From: an uncultured Lachnospiraceae bacterium
GTDB lineage: Bacteria; Bacillota; Clostridia; Lachnospirales; Lachnospiraceae
DNA length: 23,331 nt
Direction: 5' to 3'
NCBI GenBank assembly: GCA_910583615.1
Contig: CAJTXP010000057.1
Coordinates: forward strand, 1 to 23,331
This document shows positions 1 to 7,874 of this stretch, piece by piece. The position numbers were made by a program, and so were the translations under genes. Under the pieces are notes generated by a model, which ran no database searches, had not been told where the DNA came from, and saw nothing but the letters and a program-made list of their open reading frames with translations. The first letter of the stretch is position 1; every line of letters starts with the position of its first letter.

Positions 1-152
1 AAGGGACGCAGCGGTACTAAGGGCGCAAAACACGCGCCCTAAGGACCGGCGCCCTCCAATGGGTCTTCCAGGATGGTTCGATTGCACCGGTCGCCTGGGC
101 AGGTATGAATTCCCTGCGCCTCATCCGGGCATACTGTTTATGAGGTGATACT
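1..152 (+). other. Unassigned left edge upstream of spoVAF
   Basis: No gene can be assigned here. One frame is open from the edge to a TGA at 146-148, another closes at 141-143 just before the spoVAF start, and the first closes at 40-42 after 13 codons. None of the short peptides is recognisable. The frame closing at 40-42 ends in a lysine-rich tail that could be the end of a SpoVAE-like protein, but 13 residues are too few to decide. A perfect 7-bp hairpin, AGGGCGC (20-26) and GCGCCCT (34-40), has no T-run after it, so it is a poor terminator. Confidence 0.2.
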
Positions 153-1550
153 ATGACGAAACTGACGGAACATTATGAAGAAAACGTCTCCGCCCTGCGC
201 AGAATTCTGGACTCGGACCGGAATTTCGACATCCTGGAAAAACATCTGCTGGTTGCCGGTCATGCCGCCAGCCTGTTTTTCATCGACGGGCTGGTAAAGG
301 ACGACATTCTGGAAAAGCTGATGGAATATTTTTACAGCCTGGAGCCTGCTGATTTTCCGGATTCCATTGACCAGTTCCAGATCCAGAATCTTCCGTATAT
401 TGAGACGGAAATACTGACCGATATGGATGAGGTACTGAAAAACCTGCTCTCCGGAGTTCCCTGTCTGTTCCTGAACGGGCTTCCGGACTGCCTTGCCATC
501 GACTGCAGAACTTATCCAGCCCGCAGTGTGGAAGAACCGATGAAGGACCGGACCCTTCGGGGCTCCCGCGACGGCTTTGTGGAAACCGTCGTCTTCAACA
601 CCGCCCTGATCCGGCGACGGATCCGCTCTCCAAAGCTCTGTATGGAAATGCAGACCGTCGGCGAAAGCACGCGCACGGATATTGTTTTGTGCTATATGGA
701 AGACCGCGTGGACCGGCAATGTCTGGAACGGCTGAAAGAACGGATATCATCCATTCATATAGATTCGCTCACCATGAATCAGGAAAGCCTGGCAGAACTT
801 CTTCTGCCGCGCCGCTGGTTCAACCCTTTTCCCAAATACCATATGACCGAACGTCCGGATACTGCCTCCGCATCCATACTGGAAGGCAATATCGTATTGC
901 TGGTGGACAATTCTCCTTCTGCACTGATTCTTCCAACCACTCTTTTTTCCATCATGGAAGAGGCAAACGATTATTACTTTCCTCCCATTACCGGCACTTA
1001 TCTCCGTTTATCCCGTGCCCTGATCATGATGATCTCACTGATATTGACTCCATTCTTCCTGCTTCTGATGCAGAATCCCGGATGGATTCCCGACGGCTTC
1101 CGGTTTATTCAGGTACAGGATACCGTCAACATCCCGTTGATCTGGCAGTTCCTTCTGCTGGAGCTTGCCATCGACGGGCTGCGGCTTGCCGCCATTCATA
1201 CGCCTGACATGCTGAGCACGCCGCTCTCTGTCATTGCCGGCCTGGTTATTGGTGAATTCGCAGTCAACTCCGGCTGGTTCAATGCAGAAGTCATGCTCTA
1301 TATGGCATTTGTCACCATTGCCAATTATTCTCAGTCCAATATAGAACTGAACTATGCGATCAAATTCATGCGCATCCTGCTGCTTCTTCTGACCTGCTGG
1401 TTCGGTCTGACCGGTTTTATCGCCGGCATACTCATTATTTTTATCAGTCTCTTAAGCTGCAGGACTTTCTCCGGACGTGGGTATCTGTACCCGCTGATTC
1501 CCTTCCGCTGGAAGACGCTGAAGCGCCAGCTGTTCCGGGTGAAATTATAG
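153..1550 (+). CDS. spoVAF: SpoVAF / GerA-family spore membrane protein
   Basis: Integral membrane protein of the GerA/SpoVAF family. It is expected in the inner membrane of the developing spore, where the SpoVA channel moves dipicolinic acid and GerA proteins act in germination. The 465 residues have the family layout. A soluble N-terminal part of about 270 residues includes a GLPDCLAIDCRTYPARSVEEP stretch typical of the family. It is followed by PRRWFNPFPKYHMTERPD, then about five hydrophobic segments between residues 285 and 445 and a basic tail. An AGGTGA ribosome site lies about 5 bases before the ATG. SpoVAF is preferred over a GerAA-type subunit because no GerB or GerC partner follows and the protein lacks the long hydrophilic N-terminal extension common in GerAA. 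The rest of a spoVA operon would lie left of the window, which cannot be checked. Confidence 0.82.
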   Translation: MTKLTEHYEENVSALRRILDSDRNFDILEKHLLVAGHAASLFFIDGLVKDDILEKLMEYFYSLEPADFPDSIDQFQIQNLPYIETEILTDMDEVLKNLLSGVPCLFLNGLPDCLAIDCRTYPARSVEEPMKDRTLRGSRDGFVETVVFNTALIRRRIRSPKLCMEMQTVGESTRTDIVLCYMEDRVDRQCLERLKERISSIHIDSLTMNQESLAELLLPRRWFNPFPKYHMTERPDTASASILEGNIVLLVDNSPSALILPTTLFSIMEEANDYYFPPITGTYLRLSRALIMMISLILTPFFLLLMQNPGWIPDGFRFIQVQDTVNIPLIWQFLLLELAIDGLRLAAIHTPDMLSTPLSVIAGLVIGEFAVNSGWFNAEVMLYMAFVTIANYSQSNIELNYAIKFMRILLLLLTCWFGLTGFIAGILIIFISLLSCRTFSGRGYLYPLIPFRWKTLKRQLFRVKL

Positions 1551-1560
1551 CAGATTTTAC

Positions 1561-1577
1561 CAGTTCTTCCAGAACTG
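1561..1577 (+). promoter_or_regulatory. Perfect inverted repeat between spoVAF and the uma2 promoter
   Basis: CAGTTCT, a TCC spacer and AGAACTG form a 7-bp perfect inverted repeat 10 bases after the spoVAF stop. It overlaps the -35 position of the following promoter. It could be an operator or a weak terminator. The run after it (CCCGTTTTG) is too broken for a convincing terminator. Confidence 0.3.
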
Positions 1578-1595
1578 CCCGTTTTGTGATATAAT
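1567..1595 (+). promoter_or_regulatory. Extended -10 promoter for the Uma2-family gene
   Basis: A perfect TATAAT at 1590-1595 is preceded by TG at 1587-1588, giving the TGnTATAAT extended -10 form. The -35 position (TTCCAG, 17-base spacer) is poor, as is usual for extended -10 promoters. The expected transcript start near 1602 leaves a leader of about 80 bases. Confidence 0.6.
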
Positions 1596-1614
1596 GTCAC
1601 CAGCTGGAGCGCAG

Positions 1615-1660
1615 CGGAAGCTGATGACCTGCGCGAGCTTCAGCGAGCTTCCTCATCACG
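1615..1660 (+). promoter_or_regulatory. Structured leader with tandem GCGAGCTTC repeat
   Basis: Within the 5' untranslated leader, GGAAGCT (1616-1622) can pair with AGCTTCC (1646-1652), and GATGA with TCATC further out. GCGAGCTTC occurs twice, at 1633-1641 and 1643-1651, one base apart, so alternative hairpins are possible. The ribosome site (AAAGGG near 1668) lies just after the structure. No known riboswitch class is recognised. Confidence 0.35.
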
Positions 1661-1681
1661 AAAAAGAAAGGGCGTGAATCC

Positions 1682-2236
1682 ATGGCATTATTAAAAGAAA
1701 ACAGGCAAAAGCAGGAAAAAATAAACGGCGTTGTCTATGACATGTCGCCGTCGCCGGATTACACACATGGAATTGTGAACAACAACATCAATACGATCAT
1801 AAAGAACGGATTAAAAGACAGTCTGTGCCTTGTATTTATTGAAAATCTGGATTTTAAATACCATCCGGAAGTCAATGACGACTACGTAATTCCTGATGTT
1901 ATGGTCATCTGTGACCGAAAGCATCTGAAAGGCGGAAGCTACAGCGGAATTCCCAAATTCATAACGGAAACCCTGAGCCCGTCAACCGCTTTAAGGGACA
2001 AGACTGTAAAAAAGAATATTTACGAAAATGCAGGGGTAGAGGAGTACTGGATCGTCTCTCCAAACGGAGAACTTGACATCTATTATCTGGAAAACGGAAC
2101 CTATACTCTGGCCCAGAGTTATTTCCTGCAGGACGACCCGGAAGAGGAACATTATAATGCCAAAACAGAGATCCGGCTGAAAACCTTTCCCCATATTAAG
2201 ATGGAGCTTGGAGATATTTTCGAAGGAATCATATAA
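1682..2236 (+). CDS. Uma2 family (DUF820) putative endonuclease
   Basis: A 184-residue member of the Uma2/DUF820 family, a PD-(D/E)XK-like fold predicted to be a nuclease. Visible motifs in order are Y27-T28-H29-G30 in the N-terminal helix, I70-P71-D72 in VIPDVMVICD, E96 in ITETLSPST, and the D106/K110/Y114 spacing leading into GVEEYWIV. This arrangement matches the family's active-site signature. The usual VDP after EYW is VSP here. The gene stands alone with its own promoter and no toxin or antitoxin partner. Uma2 genes are often multicopy and may travel with mobile DNA, but no mobile element touches this one. The biological role is unknown. Confidence 0.85.
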   Translation: MALLKENRQKQEKINGVVYDMSPSPDYTHGIVNNNINTIIKNGLKDSLCLVFIENLDFKYHPEVNDDYVIPDVMVICDRKHLKGGSYSGIPKFITETLSPSTALRDKTVKKNIYENAGVEEYWIVSPNGELDIYYLENGTYTLAQSYFLQDDPEEEHYNAKTEIRLKTFPHIKMELGDIFEGII

Positions 2237-2244
2237 ATGCGGAA

Positions 2245-2282
2245 AAATGCCCATCCTGCCTGCGCCGGCCGGATGGGCATTT
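2245..2282. terminator. Bidirectional intrinsic terminator
   Basis: AAATGCCCATCC (2245-2256) and GGATGGGCATTT (2271-2282) form a perfect 12-bp stem around a 14-base GC-rich loop. It lies between two convergent genes. Read on the minus strand it ends in ATTTTTCC, so it best serves the long minus-strand operon ending with the HAD gene. On the plus strand it can also stop the Uma2 transcript. Confidence 0.85.
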
Positions 2283-2295
2283 CAAATCTTCCTGT

Positions 2296-3126
2296 TTATG
2301 AAGGAAATATGAATTTCTCCACAATCTCTGCAATGGCAGAGTGATTATTATCATTCTGCGTCACATAGTCCGCCGCCGCCTTTACTTCCTCCTGGGCATT
2401 GGCTACTGCGCATCCTGTGCCGGCTGCCTGAATCATGGACAAGTCGTTGCATTCGTCTCCCGCCGCAATCGTATTCTGGACAGGAATATCCATCAGTTCG
2501 CAAAATCTCAGAAGTGCCGCTCCCTTGCTGACTCCTTCCGATACCATCTCCAGATATTCCCGGCAGCTGAAGTACATATCTACTTTTCCTTTCGCCCAGT
2601 CAGCCTGCTTTGCCAAAAAGGCATGAAGCCTGTCCGGATTCTTCACATCGACTGCCAGAAGCTTATATGGCCGCTGTTTAAGCGCCAGCTTCATATCCGG
2701 CACGACCTGCGCCTCCATGCTGGTTCTCTTCAGATATACGGCCAGATTTTCGTCCCTGCGTTCTGTGAGCACTCTGTCATCCGCATAAGTATGGATATAC
2801 AGATCCTCCCTTCTGGCAGCGTCGATCAGTTCCTTCACATACTCCATGGAAAGCTTTCTGGAAAACAGAAGTTTTCCCGTCTCACAGTCCAGAATAGCAG
2901 CCCCGTTATATGCGATCATATAACGGCAGCCGATCTGATTAAGACCGTAGACTCTGCGTATATGTGCCGCACTGGAATCGGTCCTGCCTGTTGTGATCAC
3001 GACCTCATGACCGGCTTGTGTTACTCTTCGCAGCGCATCCAGATTTTCTTTTGATATCTGCTTTTCATCATCCAGCGTCGTCCCGTCCATATCCAGAAAC
3101 AACACTTTTTTGTTTTTTTCATTCAT
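2296..3126 (-). CDS. Cof-type HAD-superfamily phosphatase
   Basis: Predicted cytosolic Mg-dependent phosphatase of the Cof/YidA type, acting on sugar phosphates or other small phospho-metabolites. The 276 residues show HAD motif I FLDMDGTTLDD near residues 10-20, with nucleophile D12 and acid D14. Motif II is ITTGRTD, a C2-type cap follows, and motif IV is GDECNDLSMI near the end. The reading frame can be extended 18 codons upstream, but the ATG at 3126 is chosen because a GGAAG ribosome site lies 9 bases before it. This start overlaps the ppk1 stop by 8 bases, suggesting translational coupling. The substrate cannot be told from sequence. Confidence 0.88.
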   Translation of the reverse strand: MNEKNKKVLFLDMDGTTLDDEKQISKENLDALRRVTQAGHEVVITTGRTDSSAAHIRRVYGLNQIGCRYMIAYNGAAILDCETGKLLFSRKLSMEYVKELIDAARREDLYIHTYADDRVLTERRDENLAVYLKRTSMEAQVVPDMKLALKQRPYKLLAVDVKNPDRLHAFLAKQADWAKGKVDMYFSCREYLEMVSEGVSKGAALLRFCELMDIPVQNTIAAGDECNDLSMIQAAGTGCAVANAQEEVKAAADYVTQNDNNHSAIAEIVEKFIFPS

Positions 3127-5269
3127 CTTCTTCATCTTCCGGTTCTTCTGCAGGTTCTGCCGGGATAAACACCCGGTCATGAATCATATCCTCCTGTGAC
3201 TTGTTCAGATTTGCCGCATACTCCACAAAATATTCCTGCGCACAGAGCGCAGGCTTTCCTCTTCGGTCTACCTTCTCATAAGTGCCGTCCGGCTGCTTGA
3301 TCTGCGCCTTCATGGTATCCTGAAGCTGAATCTTCAGCACATGCATCACTTCTTTTTTCAGCTGCTCATTCTCGATCGGGAACAGGATCTCCACCCGACG
3401 GTCCAGATTTCTGGGCATCCAGTCCGCACTGGCAAGATAGACCTCCTCCTGTCCGCCGTTCAGGAAATAATAGATCCGGCTGTGTTCCAGGAAGCTCCCT
3501 ACGATGGAGCGGACGCTGATATTTTCGCTGACGCCCGGAATCCCAACCTTCAGCGAACAGATCCCGCGTATGATCAGTTCGATCTTCACTCCCGCCGCAC
3601 TTGCCTCATAAAGCGCCGCGATCAGCCCCGGATCACACAGGGAATTCATCTTTGCTACAATGTGAGCCGGTTCTCCATTCTGTGCATAAGCGGTTTCTCT
3701 CTGGATCATCGTCAAAAAACGGTCCCGGAGCCAGAGCGGAGCCAGCGACAGTTTGTTCCAGCTTGCAGGCTCCGAATAACCGGACAGCATGTTAAAGACC
3801 GCCGTAGCATCTTCCCCCACCGGCTCTGAACAGGTCAAAAGCCCCATGTCCGTATAAAGCTTCGCCGTAGAATCATTATAATTCCCTGTGCCAAGGTGCA
3901 CATATCTGCGGATGCCGTCCTCTTCCCGGCGCACTACCAGGGTGATCTTGCTGTGCGTCTTTAATCCCACCAGGCCATAGATTACATGACAGCCTGCGCG
4001 CTCCAGCATTTTTGCCCATGCGATATTGTGCTCCTCATCAAACCGGGCCTTCAGTTCCACCAGTACCGATACCTGCTTGCCATTCTCCGCCGCCTGAGCC
4101 AAGGCTGCAATGATCGGGGAATTCCCGCTGACCCGGTACAACGTCTGCTTAATGGCAAGCACCCGCGGATCCCTGGCGGCCTTTTTTACAAAATCCACGA
4201 CCGGATCGAAGGTCTGGTACGGATGATGAAGCAGAATATCCCTTTTCCGTATCTCCTCGAAGATATCCTCTTTCCCGGACAGTTCCGGAACCGGCTGAGG
4301 CCTGTGGACCGCTTCTCTGTATGCATCAAAGCCTTTCAGTCCGTACATCTTCATCAAAAAAGTCAGATCCAGAGGACCTGAAGTGCGGTAGATCGCATCT
4401 TCCTTGATCTCAAACTCCCGTTTCAGTATTTTGAGAAGGTGTTTATCCATCTTCTCATCTACCTCCAGACGGATCACTTCCCCCCACTGACGCTTCTTCA
4501 GCTGTTTCTGAATTTCCTTCAGAAGGTCGGAAGCCTCATCTTCATCTATTGTCAAATCCGCATTTCTCATGATCCGGTACGGGTGAACGCAGAGCACATC
4601 ATAGCTCAGGAACAGCTGCGACATGTTCCTTGCAATCATCTCCTCCAGAAGGATTACGGATTTAACTCCTTTTTCCACAGAAGGAATCTCCACGATCCTC
4701 GGAAGTACCGCTGGAACCTGTACTGTTGCAAACTCCGGTTCTGCATCTTCTTCCTTTTTCTTTTTCAGCAGTGCGCCCAGATTCAGCGTTTTATTCACGA
4801 TCAGGGGAAACGGCCTGGAAGAATCCACCGCCATGGGAGTCAGTACCGGATAAATATTTTCCACAAAATACTGATCCACATATCTGGCCTGCTCCTGATT
4901 CAGTTCTTCATGATCCTCGATCACCTGCAGTCCGCACTGACGAAGCCCCGGAAGAAGAGAACGCTGCCAGGTGGAATACTGGGTACTCACAAATGCATGC
5001 ACCCGGTCATGAATCGCATTCAGCTGCTGTTCCGGCGTCATTCCTGAAAAGTCCTTTTTGGAATATTCTGCATTGACCATATCCTTTAAAGAAGCAACCC
5101 GCACCATGAAAAACTCATCCAGATTGGATGAAGTGATACTTAAAAACTTCAGGCGTTCAAACAGCGGATTCCCTTTGTCTCTCGCTTCACCGAGAATCCT
5201 TTCATTAAACCCGATCCAGCTTAATTCCCGATTCTCAAAATATTCTGATTTCATATACTCTTTTTTCAC
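3119..5269 (-). CDS. ppk1: Polyphosphate kinase 1
   Basis: Reversibly transfers the terminal phosphate of ATP to inorganic polyphosphate. The protein has the usual length (about 716 residues) and all four domains. The N domain starts with YFENRELSWIGFNERIL, followed by the head domain and two PLD-like C domains. The histidine that is autophosphorylated in the family is in GLKTHSKITLVVRRE (about residue 439). The second catalytic histidine is in SFLEHSRIYYFLNGG (about residue 596). The C-terminus is acidic. Start choice: the outermost GTG at 5278 overlaps the AGGAG ribosome site, whereas the GTG at 5269 sits 8 bases after it and is preferred. The ppx stop is 11 bases upstream, so the two are co-translated neighbours encoding synthesis and breakdown of polyphosphate. 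Confidence 0.95.
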   Translation of the reverse strand: MKKEYMKSEYFENRELSWIGFNERILGEARDKGNPLFERLKFLSITSSNLDEFFMVRVASLKDMVNAEYSKKDFSGMTPEQQLNAIHDRVHAFVSTQYSTWQRSLLPGLRQCGLQVIEDHEELNQEQARYVDQYFVENIYPVLTPMAVDSSRPFPLIVNKTLNLGALLKKKKEEDAEPEFATVQVPAVLPRIVEIPSVEKGVKSVILLEEMIARNMSQLFLSYDVLCVHPYRIMRNADLTIDEDEASDLLKEIQKQLKKRQWGEVIRLEVDEKMDKHLLKILKREFEIKEDAIYRTSGPLDLTFLMKMYGLKGFDAYREAVHRPQPVPELSGKEDIFEEIRKRDILLHHPYQTFDPVVDFVKKAARDPRVLAIKQTLYRVSGNSPIIAALAQAAENGKQVSVLVELKARFDEEHNIAWAKMLERAGCHVIYGLVGLKTHSKITLVVRREEDGIRRYVHLGTGNYNDSTAKLYTDMGLLTCSEPVGEDATAVFNMLSGYSEPASWNKLSLAPLWLRDRFLTMIQRETAYAQNGEPAHIVAKMNSLCDPGLIAALYEASAAGVKIELIIRGICSLKVGIPGVSENISVRSIVGSFLEHSRIYYFLNGGQEEVYLASADWMPRNLDRRVEILFPIENEQLKKEVMHVLKIQLQDTMKAQIKQPDGTYEKVDRRGKPALCAQEYFVEYAANLNKSQEDMIHDRVFIPAEPAEEPEDEEDE

Positions 5270-5280
5270 ACTGCACACTC

Positions 5281-6825
5281 CTAACCAGATTTCTTAGCCT
5301 TCAGTATGGGTTTCAGGCTGTATACTTCTTCAAACAGTTCTGTCTTCTCCTTAAACAGCGCCTGTTCCAGAGTCAGATCTTCCGGCGAATCCACCACGAT
5401 CTGTATGGTATGATTATCCTTTATATTAACTTTAATCTCCTTGATCTTCTGCTTATGACTGCGATCCAGTGCATTTGCCATACGAAGAATGGCTGTCAGT
5501 TTGATGATCGTCATATATTCCGTCCGCTCCAGAAGGGAACTGACCGCAAGTTCTTCAAAGGGCATGACATTCCCGCTGTTGAATCTTACAATATTCGCCA
5601 GAATCTCCCGTTCCATATGAGACAGTCCAATCACTTCCGTCGCCATGATAATATTATAGGAACACTCTGCCGACTGAGACATATTGATATATTTTCCGCA
5701 GTCATGAAGCAGTACGGATATCTGAAGGAGAAGCCGTTCTCTCTTACCAAGCCCATGAACCGATTTCATCTTGTCAAAAATGGTAAGAGCAAGCTTTTCC
5801 ATTACCTGCGTATGATTCCGGTTGGTGTGATAGCGTTTGGCAATATTCCTTGCCGCCTCAATAATGTCGTTTTCAAAATTGTGTCCAGGCTTCAGTATTT
5901 TTTTCTGCTCTGCATAGTCAAAGGCAAGGCCGTCTCCCAGATCCATCCCGAGAATAACGACGTTCTCGGCGCCCGTCTCTTCCAGAAGCCGTTTATAGAT
6001 GACCAGCGTGGGCAGAAGAAGCGTGCTGTTCTCCGTGGAAATTCCCAGCTCGGAAGCCATGGAAAGCTGTCCCTTCTGAATAAATTCATCATAAAACGTG
6101 ATGAATTCTTCCTTCGTGATCTGATACACTTCCTTATCTTTGTGAATATATTTATTAATATACTGAATATAGCTTCCGACCAGAAGTATATAGCGGATAT
6201 TCCGGTCCTTCAGATAAAGCTTCCGGTAGGTTCTCATCTCGTTGTTCAGCAGTTCTTCGATCACCCCTGCATACCGGACTGTCCGTTCCGCCACATCCGC
6301 CAGACGTTCCCGAAGGCGCAGCGTCCCCAGACGAATATTCTGCGTTGTTACCAGGTTATCTTTGTCATACAGGGACAGCTGAATGCTTCCGCCGCCCACA
6401 TCCACGATGGCGGTCCCTTTCTCAATGATTTCCTGGAACCGGTCCGAATTAAATGCAATCGACTTATACCCCAGAAATCTCTGTTCAGAATTACTCAGTA
6501 CCTCCAGCCGGATACCCGTTTTCAAATGAATACGGTCCAGAAGAACCAGATTATTCTGGGATTCACGAACTGCACTGGTCGCACAGGCCCGATAAGCCTC
6601 CACGCCGAATTCTTTCATAATTCTCTGAAAGTCCAGAAATACCCTGCAAAGTTCATCCACCAGCTCTGTCCCGATCCTGCCGGTCGCATAGGTATCCTTT
6701 CCAAGTTCCATCCGATGTCTGACATGATTCACCACGCGGATTCCTTTTCTCGTGGATAGCTCATAAATCTTCAGATTTACTTCATAGCTTCCAACATCAA
6801 TTGCCGCAAACATTGTACACGCCAT
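5281..6825 (-). CDS. ppx: Exopolyphosphatase / GppA-type phosphatase with HD domain
   Basis: Ppx/GppA family enzyme that removes terminal phosphate from polyphosphate, or the gamma phosphate from pppGpp. The 514 residues hold an ASKHA-type fold (FAAIDVGSYEVNLKIYEL near residue 8, TAIVDVGGGSIQLSLY near residue 140). The C-terminal part is an HD-like domain with LLHDCGKY near residues 372-378, as in long Ppx proteins. The usual DIGSNS of the first motif reads DVGSYE, a mild departure. An upstream TTG at 6840 is open, but the ATG at 6825 follows GGAGGA by 7 bases and is taken as the start. It lies between dut and ppk1 with short gaps. Placement beside ppk1 favours polyphosphate over pppGpp as substrate; this is inference. 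Confidence 0.9.
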   Translation of the reverse strand: MACTMFAAIDVGSYEVNLKIYELSTRKGIRVVNHVRHRMELGKDTYATGRIGTELVDELCRVFLDFQRIMKEFGVEAYRACATSAVRESQNNLVLLDRIHLKTGIRLEVLSNSEQRFLGYKSIAFNSDRFQEIIEKGTAIVDVGGGSIQLSLYDKDNLVTTQNIRLGTLRLRERLADVAERTVRYAGVIEELLNNEMRTYRKLYLKDRNIRYILLVGSYIQYINKYIHKDKEVYQITKEEFITFYDEFIQKGQLSMASELGISTENSTLLLPTLVIYKRLLEETGAENVVILGMDLGDGLAFDYAEQKKILKPGHNFENDIIEAARNIAKRYHTNRNHTQVMEKLALTIFDKMKSVHGLGKRERLLLQISVLLHDCGKYINMSQSAECSYNIIMATEVIGLSHMEREILANIVRFNSGNVMPFEELAVSSLLERTEYMTIIKLTAILRMANALDRSHKQKIKEIKVNIKDNHTIQIVVDSPEDLTLEQALFKEKTELFEEVYSLKPILKAKKSG

Positions 6826-6843
6826 GGTATCTTCCTCCAAATA

Positions 6844-7278
6844 TCACTGTCTTCCGGTGCTTCCAAAACCGCCCCGGTCCTCTGCTGTCAAGACTTCCGT
6901 CTCTTCAAATAAAATCTCAGGCTGGTGCTCCATGATCCGGAACTGGCAGATACGGTCATTGACGCGGATCACCGTATCCCGCATGGCAATTGCCGGAAAA
7001 AACCACTGATCGTTGTTTCCACTGTAGCTTTCGTCAATCAGGCCGCAGCTGTTTGCCTGAATAATTCCATAATTTTTATAAGTGCTGCTTCTTGGTATCA
7101 CATGCGCTTCATATCCTTCTGGAAGTTCCATGGCAACCCCCAGCGGTATCAGCGCAAATTCTCCCTTATTCAATGTAATCTCTTTCGCCGCTCTCAGATC
7201 GATCCAGTCAGACTTTCCTGCAATGTATGCAAGCCTTTCTATTTCCTCTGAAAAATATTTTATCTTGATTGTCTTCAT
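6844..7278 (-). CDS. dut: dUTP diphosphatase (trimeric dUTPase)
   Basis: Hydrolyses dUTP to dUMP and pyrophosphate, keeping uracil out of DNA and supplying dTMP synthesis. The 144-residue protein carries all five motifs of the trimeric family: DLRAA (27-31), PRSS (62-65), GLIDESYSGN (79-88, with the catalytic-type D82 and Y85), RICQF (109-113) and the glycine-rich RGGFGSTG arm (135-142). The length is normal. The ribosome site is weak (AAAAGAGAC before the ATG). The 84-base gap from nrdG shows no clear promoter, so read-through from the rimO promoter is likely. It precedes ppx by 18 bases. Confidence 0.95.
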   Translation of the reverse strand: MKTIKIKYFSEEIERLAYIAGKSDWIDLRAAKEITLNKGEFALIPLGVAMELPEGYEAHVIPRSSTYKNYGIIQANSCGLIDESYSGNNDQWFFPAIAMRDTVIRVNDRICQFRIMEHQPEILFEETEVLTAEDRGGFGSTGRQ

Positions 7279-7362
7279 TTTATGTCTCTTTTAGAGCGTG
7301 TTTGAAAATTGCTTTTCGCCGCTCCAGGCCTTTTGGCCGAAATCCTTCCATATTTCATGTTT
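7279..7362 (-). other. Intergenic hairpin region between nrdG and dut
   Basis: This 84-base gap contains GGCC-AAAA-GGCC inside an outer TTTCG/CGAAA pairing (roughly 7314-7342), with no T-run next to it and no recognisable promoter. It may be an mRNA processing or stability structure within the operon, or a dispersed repeat. No second copy exists in the window. Confidence 0.3.
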
Positions 7363-7851
7363 TTATGCATATAAAACAGTTTTCCCAAGTTCCAGCGTTG
7401 TCTGCACGTCGATCACTCTCTGATTGGAGCTTCCTTTCCATGGAAGATTGTTGTCTTTCAGTTCTTCCACAAATCTTCCATCCACAACGATATCCAGATA
7501 AGGGATCAGCTCCAGATGGCAGATATCCTCCCAAAGATATCCTGTATACAGCCAGACCGTTTTTTCCGGATAACGTTCTTTTATCTCTTTGACAAGGACC
7601 AGGAGCTCTTCCCTTGTGTCCATATACAGCGGATCCCCGCCGCTGAAAGTAATTCCGCTGATATAGTCCTTCTCAAGTTCGTCAAAAATCTCCTGCCTGG
7701 CCGCTTCGTCAAAGGGCAGTCCCCCTTCCGGATCCCATGTGATCGGATTCTGACAGTTTTTACAGTGATGGGAACAGCCGGCAAACCAGAGAACCACGCG
7801 GAGTCCGTCTCCATTCAGCATGTCTTCCTTCGTGATATTATGATATCTCAT
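7363..7851 (-). CDS. nrdG: Anaerobic ribonucleotide reductase activating protein
   Basis: Radical SAM activase that makes the glycyl radical on the class III reductase NrdD, allowing dNTP synthesis without oxygen. At 162 residues it has the family's normal size. The 4Fe-4S ligands are C26, C30 and C33 in FAGCSHHCKNC, followed by ITFSGGDPLY (the GGE-like SAM motif, here GGD) and DIVVDGRF. The open frame extends 17 codons upstream into the cinA end, but the ATG at 7851 follows GGAGGT by 7 bases. NrdD is not in the window. Neighbouring dut gives a local nucleotide-supply theme. Confidence 0.93.
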   Translation of the reverse strand: MRYHNITKEDMLNGDGLRVVLWFAGCSHHCKNCQNPITWDPEGGLPFDEAARQEIFDELEKDYISGITFSGGDPLYMDTREELLVLVKEIKERYPEKTVWLYTGYLWEDICHLELIPYLDIVVDGRFVEELKDNNLPWKGSSNQRVIDVQTTLELGKTVLYA

Positions 7852-7874
7852 GCCATGTACCTCCATCCGTCTGT

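Noticed and set aside
100..140. Sporulation sigma-G-like promoter (TGAATT at 106-111, CATACT at 130-135) before spoVAF
   Set aside because: The -35 and -10 boxes each miss consensus bases, and the transcript would start on the ribosome binding site. Read-through from an upstream spoVA gene is more likely.
5410..6759. A 449-codon open frame on the plus strand
   Set aside because: It lies exactly opposite ppx, which has full family motifs. The plus-strand product has no recognisable domain and no good ribosome site. It is an antisense shadow.
6826..6840. TTG start for ppx five codons upstream
   Set aside because: It overlaps the GGAGGA ribosome site, which is ideally spaced for the ATG at 6825.
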